This document shows positions 29,930 through 39,130 of a DNA stretch of 64,000 nucleotides, piece after piece (the stretch's first letter is position 1; the number at the start of each line of letters is the position of its first letter). The notes under the pieces are model-generated. The model was given only the letters and a program-made list of their open reading frames with translations, was not told the origin of the DNA and did not search any database. The translations under genes and the position numbers were made by a program. This DNA comes from an uncultured Bacteroidia bacterium (GTDB lineage: Bacteria; Bacteroidota; Bacteroidia; Bacteroidales; F082): assembly GCA_913009755.1 (NCBI GenBank), contig CAJVWU010000005.1, positions 22,164 to 86,163 of the forward strand, given 5' to 3'.

Positions 29930-30150
29930 TTTTCATTTCCTTTGTGTCTTTCTTCTTTAGATTTGCTAACATTGGATTTGGGATGTGATGAAATTAGAAT
30001 CACTCTGTGGTGTGTATAAGGGAAATTGGGGATAGGGGTGCTCAGAACTGTGAAGAACCCCACACTGAAAACTCAAGAATATGAACTGAAAACTCAAAAA
30101 AACCGTGACCTAAGAACCCCAGACTCAAAACTCCAGACTTCACCATTCTA
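29930..30150. repeat. degenerate short-period intergenic repeats
   Basis: Between the EEP gene and the thioredoxin-like gene the sequence is made of loosely repeated units such as GAAAACTCAA, AACCCCAGACT and TTGGATTTGGG. It resembles other intergenic stretches of this window (near 1780, 32230, 46340, 47510, 50620, 57600) in style but not in exact unit. No gene is seen here. Confidence 0.45.
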
Positions 30151-30188
30151 ATCTGTTAATAAATGATTTTGCTTAAATATTAATATCC

Positions 30189-31583
30189 ATGATAAAAAGA
30201 ATCCTGGCTGTTATTTTATTCTTCCTGGCTGCTGCTCATGTTTTTGCAGGTGACGGCTATAAAATCCGCATCCGCATTTCGGGATATCCGGATAGTGCCC
30301 TTTTGCTGACCTCATATTATGGTGACAAAATTGTTTTGGTTGACACGGCTTATGCACAAAAACCGGGAACATTTGTATTTACGGGAAAGAAAAAACTCCC
30401 CGGCGGGATTTACATGGCCGTCAGCCAGGGAAAAAGCAAACTGTTTGAGTTTATCATTGACAAATTCCAGGATTTCAGCATCTCAACTGATACGTCAAAC
30501 TATTTGAATGATATCAGAGTAAAAGGGTCTCCCGACAATAAGGTATTTTTTAATTACATGCATTTCAACGAAAAAGAGTATCTCAAAATCCATGATTTAC
30601 AGGAATCACTTCAAAAAGTAAATCCCGGATCAGCATCTTATGGCATACTTAAAAATCAGATTGATTCCATTAACCGCCTTGTTGGCAACTACAAACTGAA
30701 TACTATAAAAAACAAACCGGAACTTTTTGTAGCAACCCTTTTCAATGCCATGCGCGAGGTAACGGTTCCCGATTCGGTGAAACAGTCTGCCGACAGTTCC
30801 GCCGTTTATCATTATGTTAAAAACCATTATTTTGATGACTTCAATCTGAGTGATGATCGCTTGTTGAGGACCCCGCTTTATTCAAACAAAGTAAACGACT
30901 ATTTTGATCACTTTGTTTTTGTGCATCCCGATTCGGCCATCGTTGCCGTGGATTATTTAATCGGAAAAGCCCGCCCCGACAGGGTAACCACAACCTGGAT
31001 GGTGTGGCATTTTATATCCAAATACCAGGAACCCAAATATATGGGTTTCGACAAAGTGTTTGTTCATATTGCCGATCAGTATTTTATCAGCCAAAATATC
31101 ACCAATACAACCCCATCGGTTATTGAGCAGGTTAAAAAACGGGCGGATGCTATCAGGCCGCTGCTTTTGGGGAAACCGGCGCCCAACCTCATCGTGATGG
31201 ATACGGCCGGCACTTATACCTCTTTTCTCAACCTGAAAAACAAATATATCGTTCTCTTGTTCTGGGATTACGATTGCGGCGTCTGTAAAAAGGAGATCGT
31301 CGAATTGAAAAAGATATACGCACAACGGGACATTGATTTTGAAATATTTGCCATCAACGTAAACAGCAACCTGGAACAATGGAAAAAAACCATTAAGGAA
31401 AGAAAGATGGACTGGGTTAATGTGAACGGTACCCGGAGTGTTACGCAGGATTTTCATGACCTGTACGATATCCACGGCACCCCGGCCATTTTCATCCTGG
31501 ACAAAGACCGGAAGATCATCGCCAAACACCTTTCGGCAAAACAAGTTCTGCCTTTTCTTGAAAAAATGGAAAAAGTTAAATGA
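30189..31583 (+). CDS. thioredoxin-like lipid-envelope protein (DUF4369–DUF5106–TlpA type)
   Basis: A 464-residue exported protein. Signal peptide 1–20; a DUF4369-like beta domain (24–115, with the repeated pattern GKxxLPGGIY); a helical DUF5106-like middle; and a C-terminal thioredoxin/AhpC-TSA fold with WDYDCGVCKKE (CGVC at 363–366) and the cis-Pro loop GTPAIFIL. It is probably a periplasmic thiol–disulfide oxidoreductase. It ends three bases before the MOSC protein ATG, so the two form an operon. Confidence 0.87.
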   Translation: MIKRILAVILFFLAAAHVFAGDGYKIRIRISGYPDSALLLTSYYGDKIVLVDTAYAQKPGTFVFTGKKKLPGGIYMAVSQGKSKLFEFIIDKFQDFSISTDTSNYLNDIRVKGSPDNKVFFNYMHFNEKEYLKIHDLQESLQKVNPGSASYGILKNQIDSINRLVGNYKLNTIKNKPELFVATLFNAMREVTVPDSVKQSADSSAVYHYVKNHYFDDFNLSDDRLLRTPLYSNKVNDYFDHFVFVHPDSAIVAVDYLIGKARPDRVTTTWMVWHFISKYQEPKYMGFDKVFVHIADQYFISQNITNTTPSVIEQVKKRADAIRPLLLGKPAPNLIVMDTAGTYTSFLNLKNKYIVLLFWDYDCGVCKKEIVELKKIYAQRDIDFEIFAINVNSNLEQWKKTIKERKMDWVNVNGTRSVTQDFHDLYDIHGTPAIFILDKDRKIIAKHLSAKQVLPFLEKMEKVK

Positions 31584-31586
31584 GCC

Positions 31587-32228
31587 ATGCATATCATTTC
31601 AACAAATACCGGGGAAATAACAGCAGTGAGTTGGCGCGGAAAACCCATCCGTACGGGCATCTATAAGTTGCCCGTGTCCGGGCCGGTATTTCTTGGCAAA
31701 ACAGGGGTGACCCATGACCATGTGGCCGACCTGAAAGTTCACGGCGGAGAAAATAAAGCCTGCTATCTGTTTTCCTCAAACCATTATCCTTACTGGCAGG
31801 AACGTTTCCCCGGGCTGACCTGGACATGGGGCATGTTTGGTGAAAACCTGACCGTGGAGAACCTGGATGAATCCAGGATAAATATCGGCGACATTTTTGA
31901 AATCGGGGAAGCCCTTGTGCAGGTTTCACAACCGCGCATTCCCTGTTTTAAGCTGGGAATCCGGTTCGGTACACCACGAATGGTGAAATATTTCCAGGAG
32001 TATCATTCCCCCGGATTATATGTCCGCGTGCTCAGGGAAGGGTTTGTTGCGGTAAACGACAAGTTGCTCCCGGCAGAACACCGTGAAAACGGAATCAGTG
32101 TGAACGGGGTTTACTCCCTGTTTTCAGTCAACAAACACAATGAATCCCTTCGCCAAAAAGCGCTGGATGAGCCCTTCCTTTCCGAAAGTATTAAAAAAGG
32201 TTTGCGGAAGATGGAGAGTGATGAATAG
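31587..32228 (+). CDS. MOSC domain protein (YiiM-like)
   Basis: A 213-residue MOSC-domain protein. The family binds a sulfur or molybdenum-cofactor-related group on a conserved cysteine; YiiM-type members reduce N-hydroxylated compounds. Seen here are HGGENKACY (52–60), WGMFGENLTV (81–90) and the Cys120 in QPRIPCFKL, all conserved. A C-terminal three-helix region follows. It is coupled to the thioredoxin-like gene upstream, but no obvious functional link follows from that. Confidence 0.88.
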   Translation: MHIISTNTGEITAVSWRGKPIRTGIYKLPVSGPVFLGKTGVTHDHVADLKVHGGENKACYLFSSNHYPYWQERFPGLTWTWGMFGENLTVENLDESRINIGDIFEIGEALVQVSQPRIPCFKLGIRFGTPRMVKYFQEYHSPGLYVRVLREGFVAVNDKLLPAEHRENGISVNGVYSLFSVNKHNESLRQKALDEPFLSESIKKGLRKMESDE

Positions 32229-32275
32229 ATAATGGTCAATGGAAAATGGTTGATGATTAATGGAAATTGATGATG
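32229..32275. repeat. degenerate ATGG-type intergenic repeat
   Basis: Loose repetition of AATGGTCAATGG / AATGGTTGATG / AATGGAAATTGATGATGG right after the MOSC stop. One of several such 3'-flanking stretches in the window. Confidence 0.45.
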
Positions 32276-32425
32276 GGGTATAAATCACAGAGGGTTGATA
32301 TATTATAACTGGTGTCGTTTGTAATGACCTTGGCAACAGGATGGCCTGCCCACGGCAGTTTTGGTGCTTTTTATCCATTGATAAATCAATGGACGATGGT
32401 TTCGGTCGTCCCTTTGAGACTTGGG

Positions 32426-32447
32426 TTTTATCCCCGCAGGGATAAAA
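32426..32447 (-). terminator. hairpin after the T9SS cargo gene
   Basis: TTTTATCCC (32426–32434) pairs with GGGATAAAA (32439–32447) around a CGCA loop, 14 bases past the stop of the leftward T9SS gene. The T-tract is weak, so terminator function is tentative. Confidence 0.4.
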
Positions 32448-32460
32448 TGAAAAACAGTTC

Positions 32461-33852
32461 CTAATCCGAAACCACCATCTTTTGGGTAAGATGAAAATCC
32501 TTGTTGTTGGTGAGGATGACCAGATACAAGCCGGGCTTCAGTTCATTTTTCAGGACGGCCGATGTTTTTCCGCTTACATTGATCTTTTCTATCATCTTGC
32601 CCGTAAGGTCAAATACCATCAGCTTGAAATCACCCTTATTGCTTACCCCGCTCAAATGAATCACATCGCCATTCATGTAAGGGTTTTTAAACGTCGCGGT
32701 AATTTTATTTTGATCTGTTTCAATCACCCCGGTAATGGCCGGATATTCGATAGCCATTTCCCATTTGGAAAAATTAACCCAATCGGAGGCGTCCATACCC
32801 CATCGCTGCTCAATGCGCTGAATCATGTTCCCGTTCTGGTCGTAACTGAAAAACACTTGTTTGAAATTGTTCCATACCGTGTCGAAATGGGGTTTGTACT
32901 GCCACACAAACTGCGACATGTTCCCCTGTCCGTCATAGGTATAATCTATCTTTACTTTTTGTACCCAAAGGCTGTCGTACATCTTTTTCTTTTCAAAGAT
33001 GTACTGAACCATATCGCCCTCATCATCATAAGCATAATTGTAATGGTTTCTGTCGTTCCATGCCTGGTCAAACATATCCCAGCTCTGGCCAATAACCTGG
33101 ACGATGTCTTCTCCACTGTCGTCATAGTTATAAAGCAAACGATAATTTTTGCTCCAGTTGTTCATAAAAGCCAGCCATAAAGAATTGGTTTTGCTTATGC
33201 GTTTCCCCGCATCATCGTAAGCATACGAATTATAGAAAAAGTTCATCCATTCCCCCATAAAGTCCATGTAAACTTTCACGGTATCGGCGGCTAGGTAATC
33301 GCCATCATAAACAAAAGATTTATTCTGGAAATCTGCCCATTGCTGTGTGTCGTCAGCCCACCACTGAGTGGATATGCTCGTCAGCTTGTCATCATCGTTG
33401 TATGTTCGCTGCATCCTGAAATAGTTTTCCCAGATCATGGCATCGGGTTTCCAGTACATGATCACTACTTCGGTGAGGCTGTTGTTGTCGTTGTAAGAAT
33501 AATCATAATGCAATCCGTCAACCCACACACTGTCAAAAGTTAAAATCTGGATCAACTTGGTTACAGGTTGTTCATCCTCATTCATAGTTTTTACAATCCT
33601 GCATTTTAGGGTCCATTCTTCAAATTCCGTATCCCATTTGTAACCAAAAAGCGTGTCGGTACCTCCATCACGCGGGACGTAACGGTAATACTGATTCTCC
33701 GTATTTTCCTGTTCCTGTACCTGTTCGTTATAAGTCAGGTCAAAATGCTCCTGAATCAGTTGTTCCTCCAGGATTTCAGGCAGGTCGGGCATTTGTGCGC
33801 TGAGGCTGAGGGCAAAAAAGGTACTGATTACAAAAAATAAAATTCTTTTCAT
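32461..33852 (-). CDS. secreted YD-like repeat protein with T9SS type A sorting domain
   Basis: A 463-residue exported protein. Signal peptide 1–19 (FFALSLSAQ). The body holds about eight repeats of roughly 40 residues with the pattern Y-x-YD-x-x-G-x-x (YAYDDAGKRISKTN, YTYDGQGNMSQFVW, FSYDQNGNMIQRIE), each followed by a Trp-rich stretch. The C-terminal domain (FKLMVFDLTGKMIEKINVSG through LKPGLYLVILTNN) is the type A sorting signal of the type IX secretion system, so it is exported across the outer membrane and attached or released. Function is otherwise unknown. Confidence 0.85.
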   Translation of the reverse strand: MKRILFFVISTFFALSLSAQMPDLPEILEEQLIQEHFDLTYNEQVQEQENTENQYYRYVPRDGGTDTLFGYKWDTEFEEWTLKCRIVKTMNEDEQPVTKLIQILTFDSVWVDGLHYDYSYNDNNSLTEVVIMYWKPDAMIWENYFRMQRTYNDDDKLTSISTQWWADDTQQWADFQNKSFVYDGDYLAADTVKVYMDFMGEWMNFFYNSYAYDDAGKRISKTNSLWLAFMNNWSKNYRLLYNYDDSGEDIVQVIGQSWDMFDQAWNDRNHYNYAYDDEGDMVQYIFEKKKMYDSLWVQKVKIDYTYDGQGNMSQFVWQYKPHFDTVWNNFKQVFFSYDQNGNMIQRIEQRWGMDASDWVNFSKWEMAIEYPAITGVIETDQNKITATFKNPYMNGDVIHLSGVSNKGDFKLMVFDLTGKMIEKINVSGKTSAVLKNELKPGLYLVILTNNKDFHLTQKMVVSD

Positions 33853-34065
33853 GGTAAAAGGGAATTTGAATTTATTTTTAAAAAAGAGAAAAATTTTAAG
33901 ATATTTTGAAGGGGTCTCATGGTTATCATTCCAAAGTTTTTCATTTTAGTTGTATAGTTTACTGTTTTTAGCAGGAAAAGTTTCATGAATGGCTTGAAAA
34001 ATATGAACATTGATGAGAAAATTGTACCTGGAAGAGAAGCCCGCCATCAAACCAAAGTCTTTGTT

Positions 34066-34178
34066 TATTTTTGCATAAAATGAAAAACCCGTTACTGATC
34101 ACCGTCAGGAAAAAATTCCTGGATGAAATAATCCGTCATTTTGGTATTAAACGGCCTTCCCTGTTCAGTTGTCAGTAA
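34066..34178 (+). other. -7 element and 32-codon open frame
   Basis: In the 433-base gap 33853–34285 a perfect -7 match TATTTTTG (34066–34073) stands seven bases before an ATG at 34080 that opens 32 codons (MKNPLLITVRKKFLDEIIRH onward). I do not recognise the peptide. It may be a chance frame or a gene remnant. Nothing else coding was seen in this gap. Confidence 0.2.
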
Positions 34179-34263
34179 AAGGTAAATTCCATCATACACA
34201 TCATTTTACAAAATATATCCGAACCCTGAACCGAAAATCATTTTACACTTGCAATTTAAGATT

Positions 34264-34271
34264 TACTTTTG
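34264..34271 (+). promoter_or_regulatory. -7 element TACTTTTG
   Basis: A TAnnTTTG match 15 bases before the ATG of the small barrel gene; no matching -33 element at the right spacing. Confidence 0.4.
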
Positions 34272-34285
34272 CGTTCCATTAAATT

Positions 34286-34981
34286 ATGCACAAACGCTTT
34301 TTCCATATAACGCTATTCGTAATTGTGACTGTGATGCCCTTTGGGCTTCATGCCCAGATCATCAAAGGTGAAGCCCTATTGGGCATGAACCTGACCCAGG
34401 TTGACGGCGATGAAGTTTACGGCTTTAATAAATTCGGGCTCAATGTGGGTGGCGGTGTGCTTATTCCTTTCGATAAAAAAGGACGTTGGGATGTTAACAT
34501 GGAACTGATTTACACCCAGAAAGGTTCCCGCCAACGTCCCCAGTATAATGCTGTTGATAGTCTGGGAAATATCCTGACCGGTGAATACAAACTGAAACTG
34601 AACTATGTGGAAATTCCGGTAACGGTGATGTTTACCGACAGGGAGCGGGTTTCCTTCGGAGCCGGTTTCTCTTATGGACGCCTGATTGGCGTGAAAGAGT
34701 GGGAGCATGGAAATCTGGTGGAAACCACAACACTCAATAGCAGAACCTACAGCAAGAACGACATCAGTATCCTTGCTGATTTCAGGATCCGGTTATGGAA
34801 AGCTTTGAAATTAAATTTTCGTTATCAATATACGATTTTAAAAATCCGTACCCGCGAATTTGAAAACCGGGCAACCGGCGATACATGGATACGTGACCAA
34901 TACAATAATGTGATCACTCTCCGCCTGATTTACGTTTTCAACGAAGAGAAAAGCAAGGAAAATTTTAACCCGGCGGAATGA
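34286..34981 (+). CDS. small outer-membrane beta-barrel protein (PorT-like)
   Basis: A 231-residue protein with a signal peptide (1–24, FGLHAQ) and alternating amphipathic strands: EALLGMNLTQVDGD, FGLNVGGGVLIPFDK, WDVNMELIYTQKGSRQ, LNYVEIPVTVMF, SFGAGFSYGRLIG. This is the pattern of the outer-membrane beta-barrel domain (PorT family, PF13568) common in Bacteroidetes. The specific role is unknown; PorT itself belongs to the T9SS, but similarity at that level cannot be judged by eye. Confidence 0.75.
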   Translation: MHKRFFHITLFVIVTVMPFGLHAQIIKGEALLGMNLTQVDGDEVYGFNKFGLNVGGGVLIPFDKKGRWDVNMELIYTQKGSRQRPQYNAVDSLGNILTGEYKLKLNYVEIPVTVMFTDRERVSFGAGFSYGRLIGVKEWEHGNLVETTTLNSRTYSKNDISILADFRIRLWKALKLNFRYQYTILKIRTREFENRATGDTWIRDQYNNVITLRLIYVFNEEKSKENFNPAE

Positions 34982-35200
34982 TTACTTTTAAAATGCCCAA
35001 CTGTCTCAAGTCAACTGTGCTCAATGCAAGCGCATATGACTTGCTCCAGCGGGGTAATAACTTCGTGCGGATTTAAGGAAAGTTACGGAAATTATGTTTA
35101 CATTTATAGCAAGATATAAATTAGCCTGCCGGCTGAGAATATTTTTACAGATTACTCTGTTCGGCAGCTCTTGGATATTGCCAATTCAAACACTTTAACC

Positions 35201-35575
35201 ATGAAAAAATTTATAGTTTTAGCAATTTTTATTTCATTTACTTTGGGTTTTGCAGCCTGTAAAAAGAACACAAGTACCACATGCAATCTGGATAAAACTG
35301 ATACAGTTCCTGCTGCAATGGACATTCTTTTCAAAGCCACCAAAACAGGCGATGGAAGCATCTCAACACTCAATTATAAAGTTGGATCTCTGGAAAAAAC
35401 CATATCCAATCCTTCTTTACCGTGGTCAGCAGAAGTACCGGCATTGTCAGGCGATGCTATTTCCATCACTGCGACAGGAACAACCTCGAACGGCAGTTTG
35501 ACCATTTCGTATGACGGGAAAAGCGGAGGATATGAAATTCAGGGGAGCGATGATTGCTCACATTCAAACAAATGA
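35201..35575 (+). CDS. small hypothetical lipoprotein
   Basis: A 124-residue predicted lipoprotein from the ATG at 35201 (a TTG ten codons upstream keeps the frame open but lies outside the signal). Lipobox GFAAC with Cys20, followed by KKNTSTTCN. The mature part is rich in Thr/Ser/Gly with a beta-type pattern (NGSLTISYDGKSGGYEI). I do not recognise a family. It stands alone between the barrel gene and the convergent C26 peptidase. Confidence 0.65.
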   Translation: MKKFIVLAIFISFTLGFAACKKNTSTTCNLDKTDTVPAAMDILFKATKTGDGSISTLNYKVGSLEKTISNPSLPWSAEVPALSGDAISITATGTTSNGSLTISYDGKSGGYEIQGSDDCSHSNK

Positions 35576-35679
35576 TTTCCTCTTCTTGGCAGTTCCTGGC
35601 TCCCCGGCGTGTGGTTGGCCTGGAACAAAACAAAACCAACAAACCGGATTCTGTATTTCCGAAAAATCTAATGTGAGAA

Positions 35680-36483
35680 TTAATTCATTCCAGACTTTTC
35701 CCGATACTCCTCCGCCTCCTCCAAAAACTCCCTGGCCAGCGGTTTGGAGTAAGCATCGGTAGTATCCATCCGTTCGGGGTGCCACTGGACGGCCATCAGA
35801 AATCCGCGGTTGTTGATATCGGCCCATTCGATGGCTTCCGGGAGGCTGTCATACGACCTGGCCGAAACGGTTAAATCCTTTCCTTTCTTTTCAATTCCCT
35901 GGTGATGGTTACTGGCTACGTTGCCTCCCTCTTTTCCCGTCAGGCGATACAACAGAGTACCTTTTTCGGGAACAACGGGGTGAAAGCAATTTCGCCAGTC
36001 TTTTTGACGGTGAACAACTGTTGTGTCAAAATCGGTGGGGATGTCAACGTATAAAGTTCCACCGAGGTCAATGTTGATGATCTGCAATCCGCGGCAAATC
36101 CCGAAAACAGGCATTTTATCCACGATGCCCTTGTTGATGAGGGCGATTTCCAGACTGTCGCGATAGCGGTCAATTGTGCCGCAGCGAGCTGTGTCAGCGG
36201 CTTTGCCATAAAGGCCGGGATAAACGTCTTCGCCTCCTGTGACCAGCAATCCGTCACAACTGTTCAATACTTTCAATGCCGAATCAATACCCATCGGGTA
36301 CATGTTCAGCCAGACAATTCCGGGATCATACCGTTTGAGCCAGCCCGAATAATTTTGAACATATTTGGAGGGCTTTTCTTTGGTAATGGCTATCCTTAGC
36401 GGGTTTTGCTTTTCCTGTTGGCAGGAGGAAAGGGAAAAAAGTATGATAAATAAAATGATCAGTCGGGTGGTGAACGTTTTCAT
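35680..36483 (-). CDS. lipoprotein gamma-glutamyl hydrolase (peptidase C26 family)
   Basis: A 267-residue class I glutamine-amidotransferase-like hydrolase of the C26 family (gamma-Glu-GABA hydrolase/PuuD type). Catalytic Cys130 in FGICRGLQ, His235 and Glu237 in QWHPE, and SNHHQ (191–195) are present. Unlike cytoplasmic PuuD it carries a lipoprotein signal (FSLSSC, Cys21), so it acts in the envelope, perhaps on gamma-glutamyl peptides or on muropeptides. It lies 30 bases after trmN6 in the ribosomal-protein cluster. Confidence 0.87.
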   Translation of the reverse strand: MKTFTTRLIILFIILFSLSSCQQEKQNPLRIAITKEKPSKYVQNYSGWLKRYDPGIVWLNMYPMGIDSALKVLNSCDGLLVTGGEDVYPGLYGKAADTARCGTIDRYRDSLEIALINKGIVDKMPVFGICRGLQIINIDLGGTLYVDIPTDFDTTVVHRQKDWRNCFHPVVPEKGTLLYRLTGKEGGNVASNHHQGIEKKGKDLTVSARSYDSLPEAIEWADINNRGFLMAVQWHPERMDTTDAYSKPLAREFLEEAEEYREKSGMN

Positions 36484-36513
36484 GGATTTATGTATTTGTT
36501 CGCTGATTTTATT

Positions 36514-37239
36514 TTATTTCAGGCCAATGTAATAATCTTTTAATAATTCAACGTATTGTTTGGTGAACATTTTGTTTTCTTCACGGATGATAAATTTTTC
36601 AGTGATGATCTTTTCAGGGTCTTGAAACCCCAGGCAGAGGTTAATCCGGTTGGGTTGGCTGCCGCGAAAAGGGAAAATGAGTTGCTGCCGTTGAGGGAAC
36701 ATCCCGTGATTTCCGGCCAGTTCAATGAAAATACGGTGATTGCTGAAGGGCAGCACCACGCACAGTTTTCCGCCGGGAAAAAGAATATGCGCACCCCCCT
36801 TGAGCAATTGATCGTAACTGAGCGTGGTATGATGCCTTGCCTGCCTTTGTTTTAAATCATTGGAAGGCATGTCGTTAATAAAAAACGGAGGGTTCGATAC
36901 AATCAGGTCATATTTTTCAGGGCAGGATGTTGAAAAAATATTAAAATCGGCATGGATTACTTTCATCCGGTAAGAAAACGGGCTGTTGGTAAAATTCCGG
37001 CTTGCTTCACCGGCTGATTCCTCATCCAGTTCAACGGCATCAATCGGGGCACTGCAACGTGAGGCCAACAAAAGGCTGATGATTCCGCAACCGGCACCCA
37101 CATCCAATATTTTCTTAGCCTCTGCTGTTTCCACCCACAATCCCAGTAAAATGGCATCGGTACCCACTTTCATCGTTGACTGATGATGGGATAAACTGAA
37201 AGGCTTCAGATGGAATTTCCGTGTGTCCGTGTTTTTCAA
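36514..37239 (-). CDS. trmN6: tRNA1(Val) adenine-37 N6-methyltransferase
   Basis: A 241-residue SAM-dependent methyltransferase of the YfiC/TrmN6 family. The SAM loop DVGAGCG (46–52), the acidic ILDV...AVELDEE pair and the catalytic NPPF (116–119) in VSNPPFF mark an adenine N6-methyltransferase. The N-terminal KPFSLSHHQSTMKVGTDAIL is the family signature. It lies 30 bases after rimM, fitting a translation-related operon. Confidence 0.9.
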   Translation of the reverse strand: MKNTDTRKFHLKPFSLSHHQSTMKVGTDAILLGLWVETAEAKKILDVGAGCGIISLLLASRCSAPIDAVELDEESAGEASRNFTNSPFSYRMKVIHADFNIFSTSCPEKYDLIVSNPPFFINDMPSNDLKQRQARHHTTLSYDQLLKGGAHILFPGGKLCVVLPFSNHRIFIELAGNHGMFPQRQQLIFPFRGSQPNRINLCLGFQDPEKIITEKFIIREENKMFTKQYVELLKDYYIGLK

Positions 37240-37269
37240 ATCAGTTTGTTTTCAACAATGGCTTTCACT

Positions 37270-37821
37270 TTATTCAAGGTAAATATTAATAAGCCCCTCC
37301 GGAGCCCGGATATGAATTTCTTTTTTATTACGGTCAACCTGTTTGATGATGTCATTGCTAACGGGAATCAGTACTTCCTGATTCTTGTGGATCACTTGCA
37401 TGAGGGCCTGGTTGGGATATTCAAGAACCTGTTTGATGCTGCCTATCTCGCCAAATTGTTCGTCAAACACCTTAAAACCTTTGATTTCATGATAATAAAA
37501 TTTGTTTCCTGTCAGTTCGGGCAATTCGGAGGCCGGAAGGTAAATCTCCTTTTGGACTAGTTTTTCGGCCTCGTCAGGCGTGGTGACATCTTCAAGCTGA
37601 ATGATGGCTTTGTTGTTCAACAAGCTGAGTGATTTAATGAAAAAGGGGACAGGCGCTTTGTTGATTTTCAGGTATATCAGTTTCAGTTCCTCATATTCAC
37701 GGGGATCGTCGGTGTCGAAGTAAACAGATACCATTCCGTTGTAACCATGCAGGCGGATGACTTTTCCGAGGTAAAAATAATCTTCAAACGGATCCATGGC
37801 AGATGGGGTTGAATGGTGCAA
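37270..37821 (-). CDS. rimM: ribosome maturation factor RimM
   Basis: A 183-residue RimM protein for 30S subunit maturation. The N-terminal domain has YYLGKVIRLHGYNGMVSV and the C-terminal PRC-barrel-like domain has KFYYHEIKGFKVFDEQFGEI, EYPNQALMQV, EVLIPVSNDIIKQVD. It binds S19 and follows rpsP as in most bacteria. A strong terminator lies between rpsP and this gene, so its expression relies on read-through or its own promoter. Confidence 0.94.
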   Translation of the reverse strand: MHHSTPSAMDPFEDYFYLGKVIRLHGYNGMVSVYFDTDDPREYEELKLIYLKINKAPVPFFIKSLSLLNNKAIIQLEDVTTPDEAEKLVQKEIYLPASELPELTGNKFYYHEIKGFKVFDEQFGEIGSIKQVLEYPNQALMQVIHKNQEVLIPVSNDIIKQVDRNKKEIHIRAPEGLINIYLE

Positions 37822-37831
37822 AATTACTTTA

Positions 37832-37862
37832 AAAAAGGCCTGACGAACAGCCAGGCCTTTTT
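37832..37862 (-). terminator. intercistronic terminator between rpsP and rimM
   Basis: An 11-bp stem (AAAAAGGCCTG at 37832–37842 with CAGGCCTTTTT at 37852–37862) around a nine-base loop, followed on the minus strand by TTTTTT. It sits in the 66-base gap between the two genes. Confidence 0.8.
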
Positions 37863-37887
37863 AATGTGTTTCGAAAAAGAATTATTC

Positions 37888-38748
37888 TTACTCTTTTTCC
37901 GGTTGTTCTTCTTTTTTTGCTTCGGGTTTTTCCTCTGCTTTGGGTTCACCCTTTTCTTCCGGTTTGGCCACGGGTTTTTCTTCTGCCTTCACTTCCGTTT
38001 TTTCTTCTTTCTTTTCCTCAACTTTTTCTTCAGCCTTCTCTTCAGCTTTTTCTTCGCTCTTTTTTTCGACCTTTTCTTCTGCTTTAGCTTCTTCTTTCTT
38101 TTCTTCTGCTTCGGGTTCAGTTTTGGCTTCCGGTTTTTCTTCAGCTTTAGCTCCGGCTACTGCTTCTTCAATGGCTTCTTTGGTAACCGGTTCTTCAACA
38201 CTTTCGGTCGTCGTTTCCGTTTCCGTTTCAGTTTCGGCTTCTGTTTCGGCAGCGGCAGCACGTGCCTCTCTGGCCTGCTCTGCCACCTCTGAGGCCCGTT
38301 GTTTGGCCAGTTCGGCAGTACGGGCTTCTTTAATTTTTTCTTCGGTTTCAAGCCGTTCTTTACGTTCGGCACGGGCTTTTTCAGTCAGGCCCTGGCGTTT
38401 GGCTTCAATTTTCTCTTCTTTCCCTTTCAGCCAGGTCTGAAATTTAGCTTCGGCTTCCGATTCGGATAAAGCGCCTTTTGTAACCCCCTTCAGCAGGTGG
38501 TTTTTGTAAAGGACACCTTTGTAAGAAAGAATTGCCTTGACTGTGTCAGTGGGTTGGGCGCCTTTTTGCAACCAATCCAACGCTCTGTCGAATTCCAGTT
38601 TAATCTCAGCCGGGTTCGGAATGGGGTCGTAAGTGCCAATCTTCTCAATAAACTTTCCGTCACGTGGTGCACGACCATCCGCAATAACGATATGAAAAAA
38701 AGGTTTCCCTTTTTTACCATGCCGTTGTAATCTAATCTTGGTTGGCAT
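37888..38748 (-). CDS. rpsP: 30S ribosomal protein S16 with long acidic/lysine-rich tail
   Basis: A 286-residue S16; bacterial S16 is usually 80–180. Residues 1–85 are a standard S16 ([33 protein letters not shown]). Residues about 95–170 are a basic/acidic helical extension found in Bacteroidetes S16, and the last 120 residues are a low-complexity Glu/Lys/Ala tail ([15 protein letters not shown] and similar). The tail is unlikely to be in the ribosome core and may be disordered. The gene starts the leftward cluster; a one-mismatch -7 element (GATATTTG) lies upstream at about 38804–38797. Confidence 0.93.
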   Translation of the reverse strand: MPTKIRLQRHGKKGKPFFHIVIADGRAPRDGKFIEKIGTYDPIPNPAEIKLEFDRALDWLQKGAQPTDTVKAILSYKGVLYKNHLLKGVTKGALSESEAEAKFQTWLKGKEEKIEAKRQGLTEKARAERKERLETEEKIKEARTAELAKQRASEVAEQAREARAAAAETEAETETETETTTESVEEPVTKEAIEEAVAGAKAEEKPEAKTEPEAEEKKEEAKAEEKVEKKSEEKAEEKAEEKVEEKKEEKTEVKAEEKPVAKPEEKGEPKAEEKPEAKKEEQPEKE

Positions 38749-39130
38749 AAAACATTAATTTTTTAAATGAATAAATTAGTTTTTAAAATTGGGGTGCAAA
38801 TATCCGACTTTTTTCCGAATTTGAAAGTTAAATCTTCATCATTTTTTTATCCACGCCCCATGTAAGTTTTTATTCACGAAAAATTTGTGAATCAGCCGCT
38901 TTGCTTTTGCGCACTAAAGTTATCAACACTATCCTGGTGTACAACTGGTTTGGTTATCTTTGTGAAAAACTTACGGAAAGTCTTAAATAGCAGTAACACA
39001 GCATTATATAAATTCGATCAAGGGGATTGTAATGCCGGGGTTTTTTATTTGAAAGGCTTTTGCAACATGATTTTTTCACTACAAAACTTCTCAGGTTACG
39101 AATTTAAAAAATTGATGAAAAATAAATTTT
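38749..39130. other. 382-base divergent region between rpsP and dnaE
   Basis: Contains the weak rpsP promoter and a dnaE-side -7 element, TATCTTTG (38955–38962), 168 bases upstream of the dnaE ATG. Otherwise AT-rich. No gene longer than a chance frame was seen. Confidence 0.5.

Noticed and set aside
37813..38440. Plus-strand frames rich in Phe/Leu and Ser over rpsP
   Set aside because: They are the reverse reading of the Glu/Lys-rich S16 tail and have no family features.
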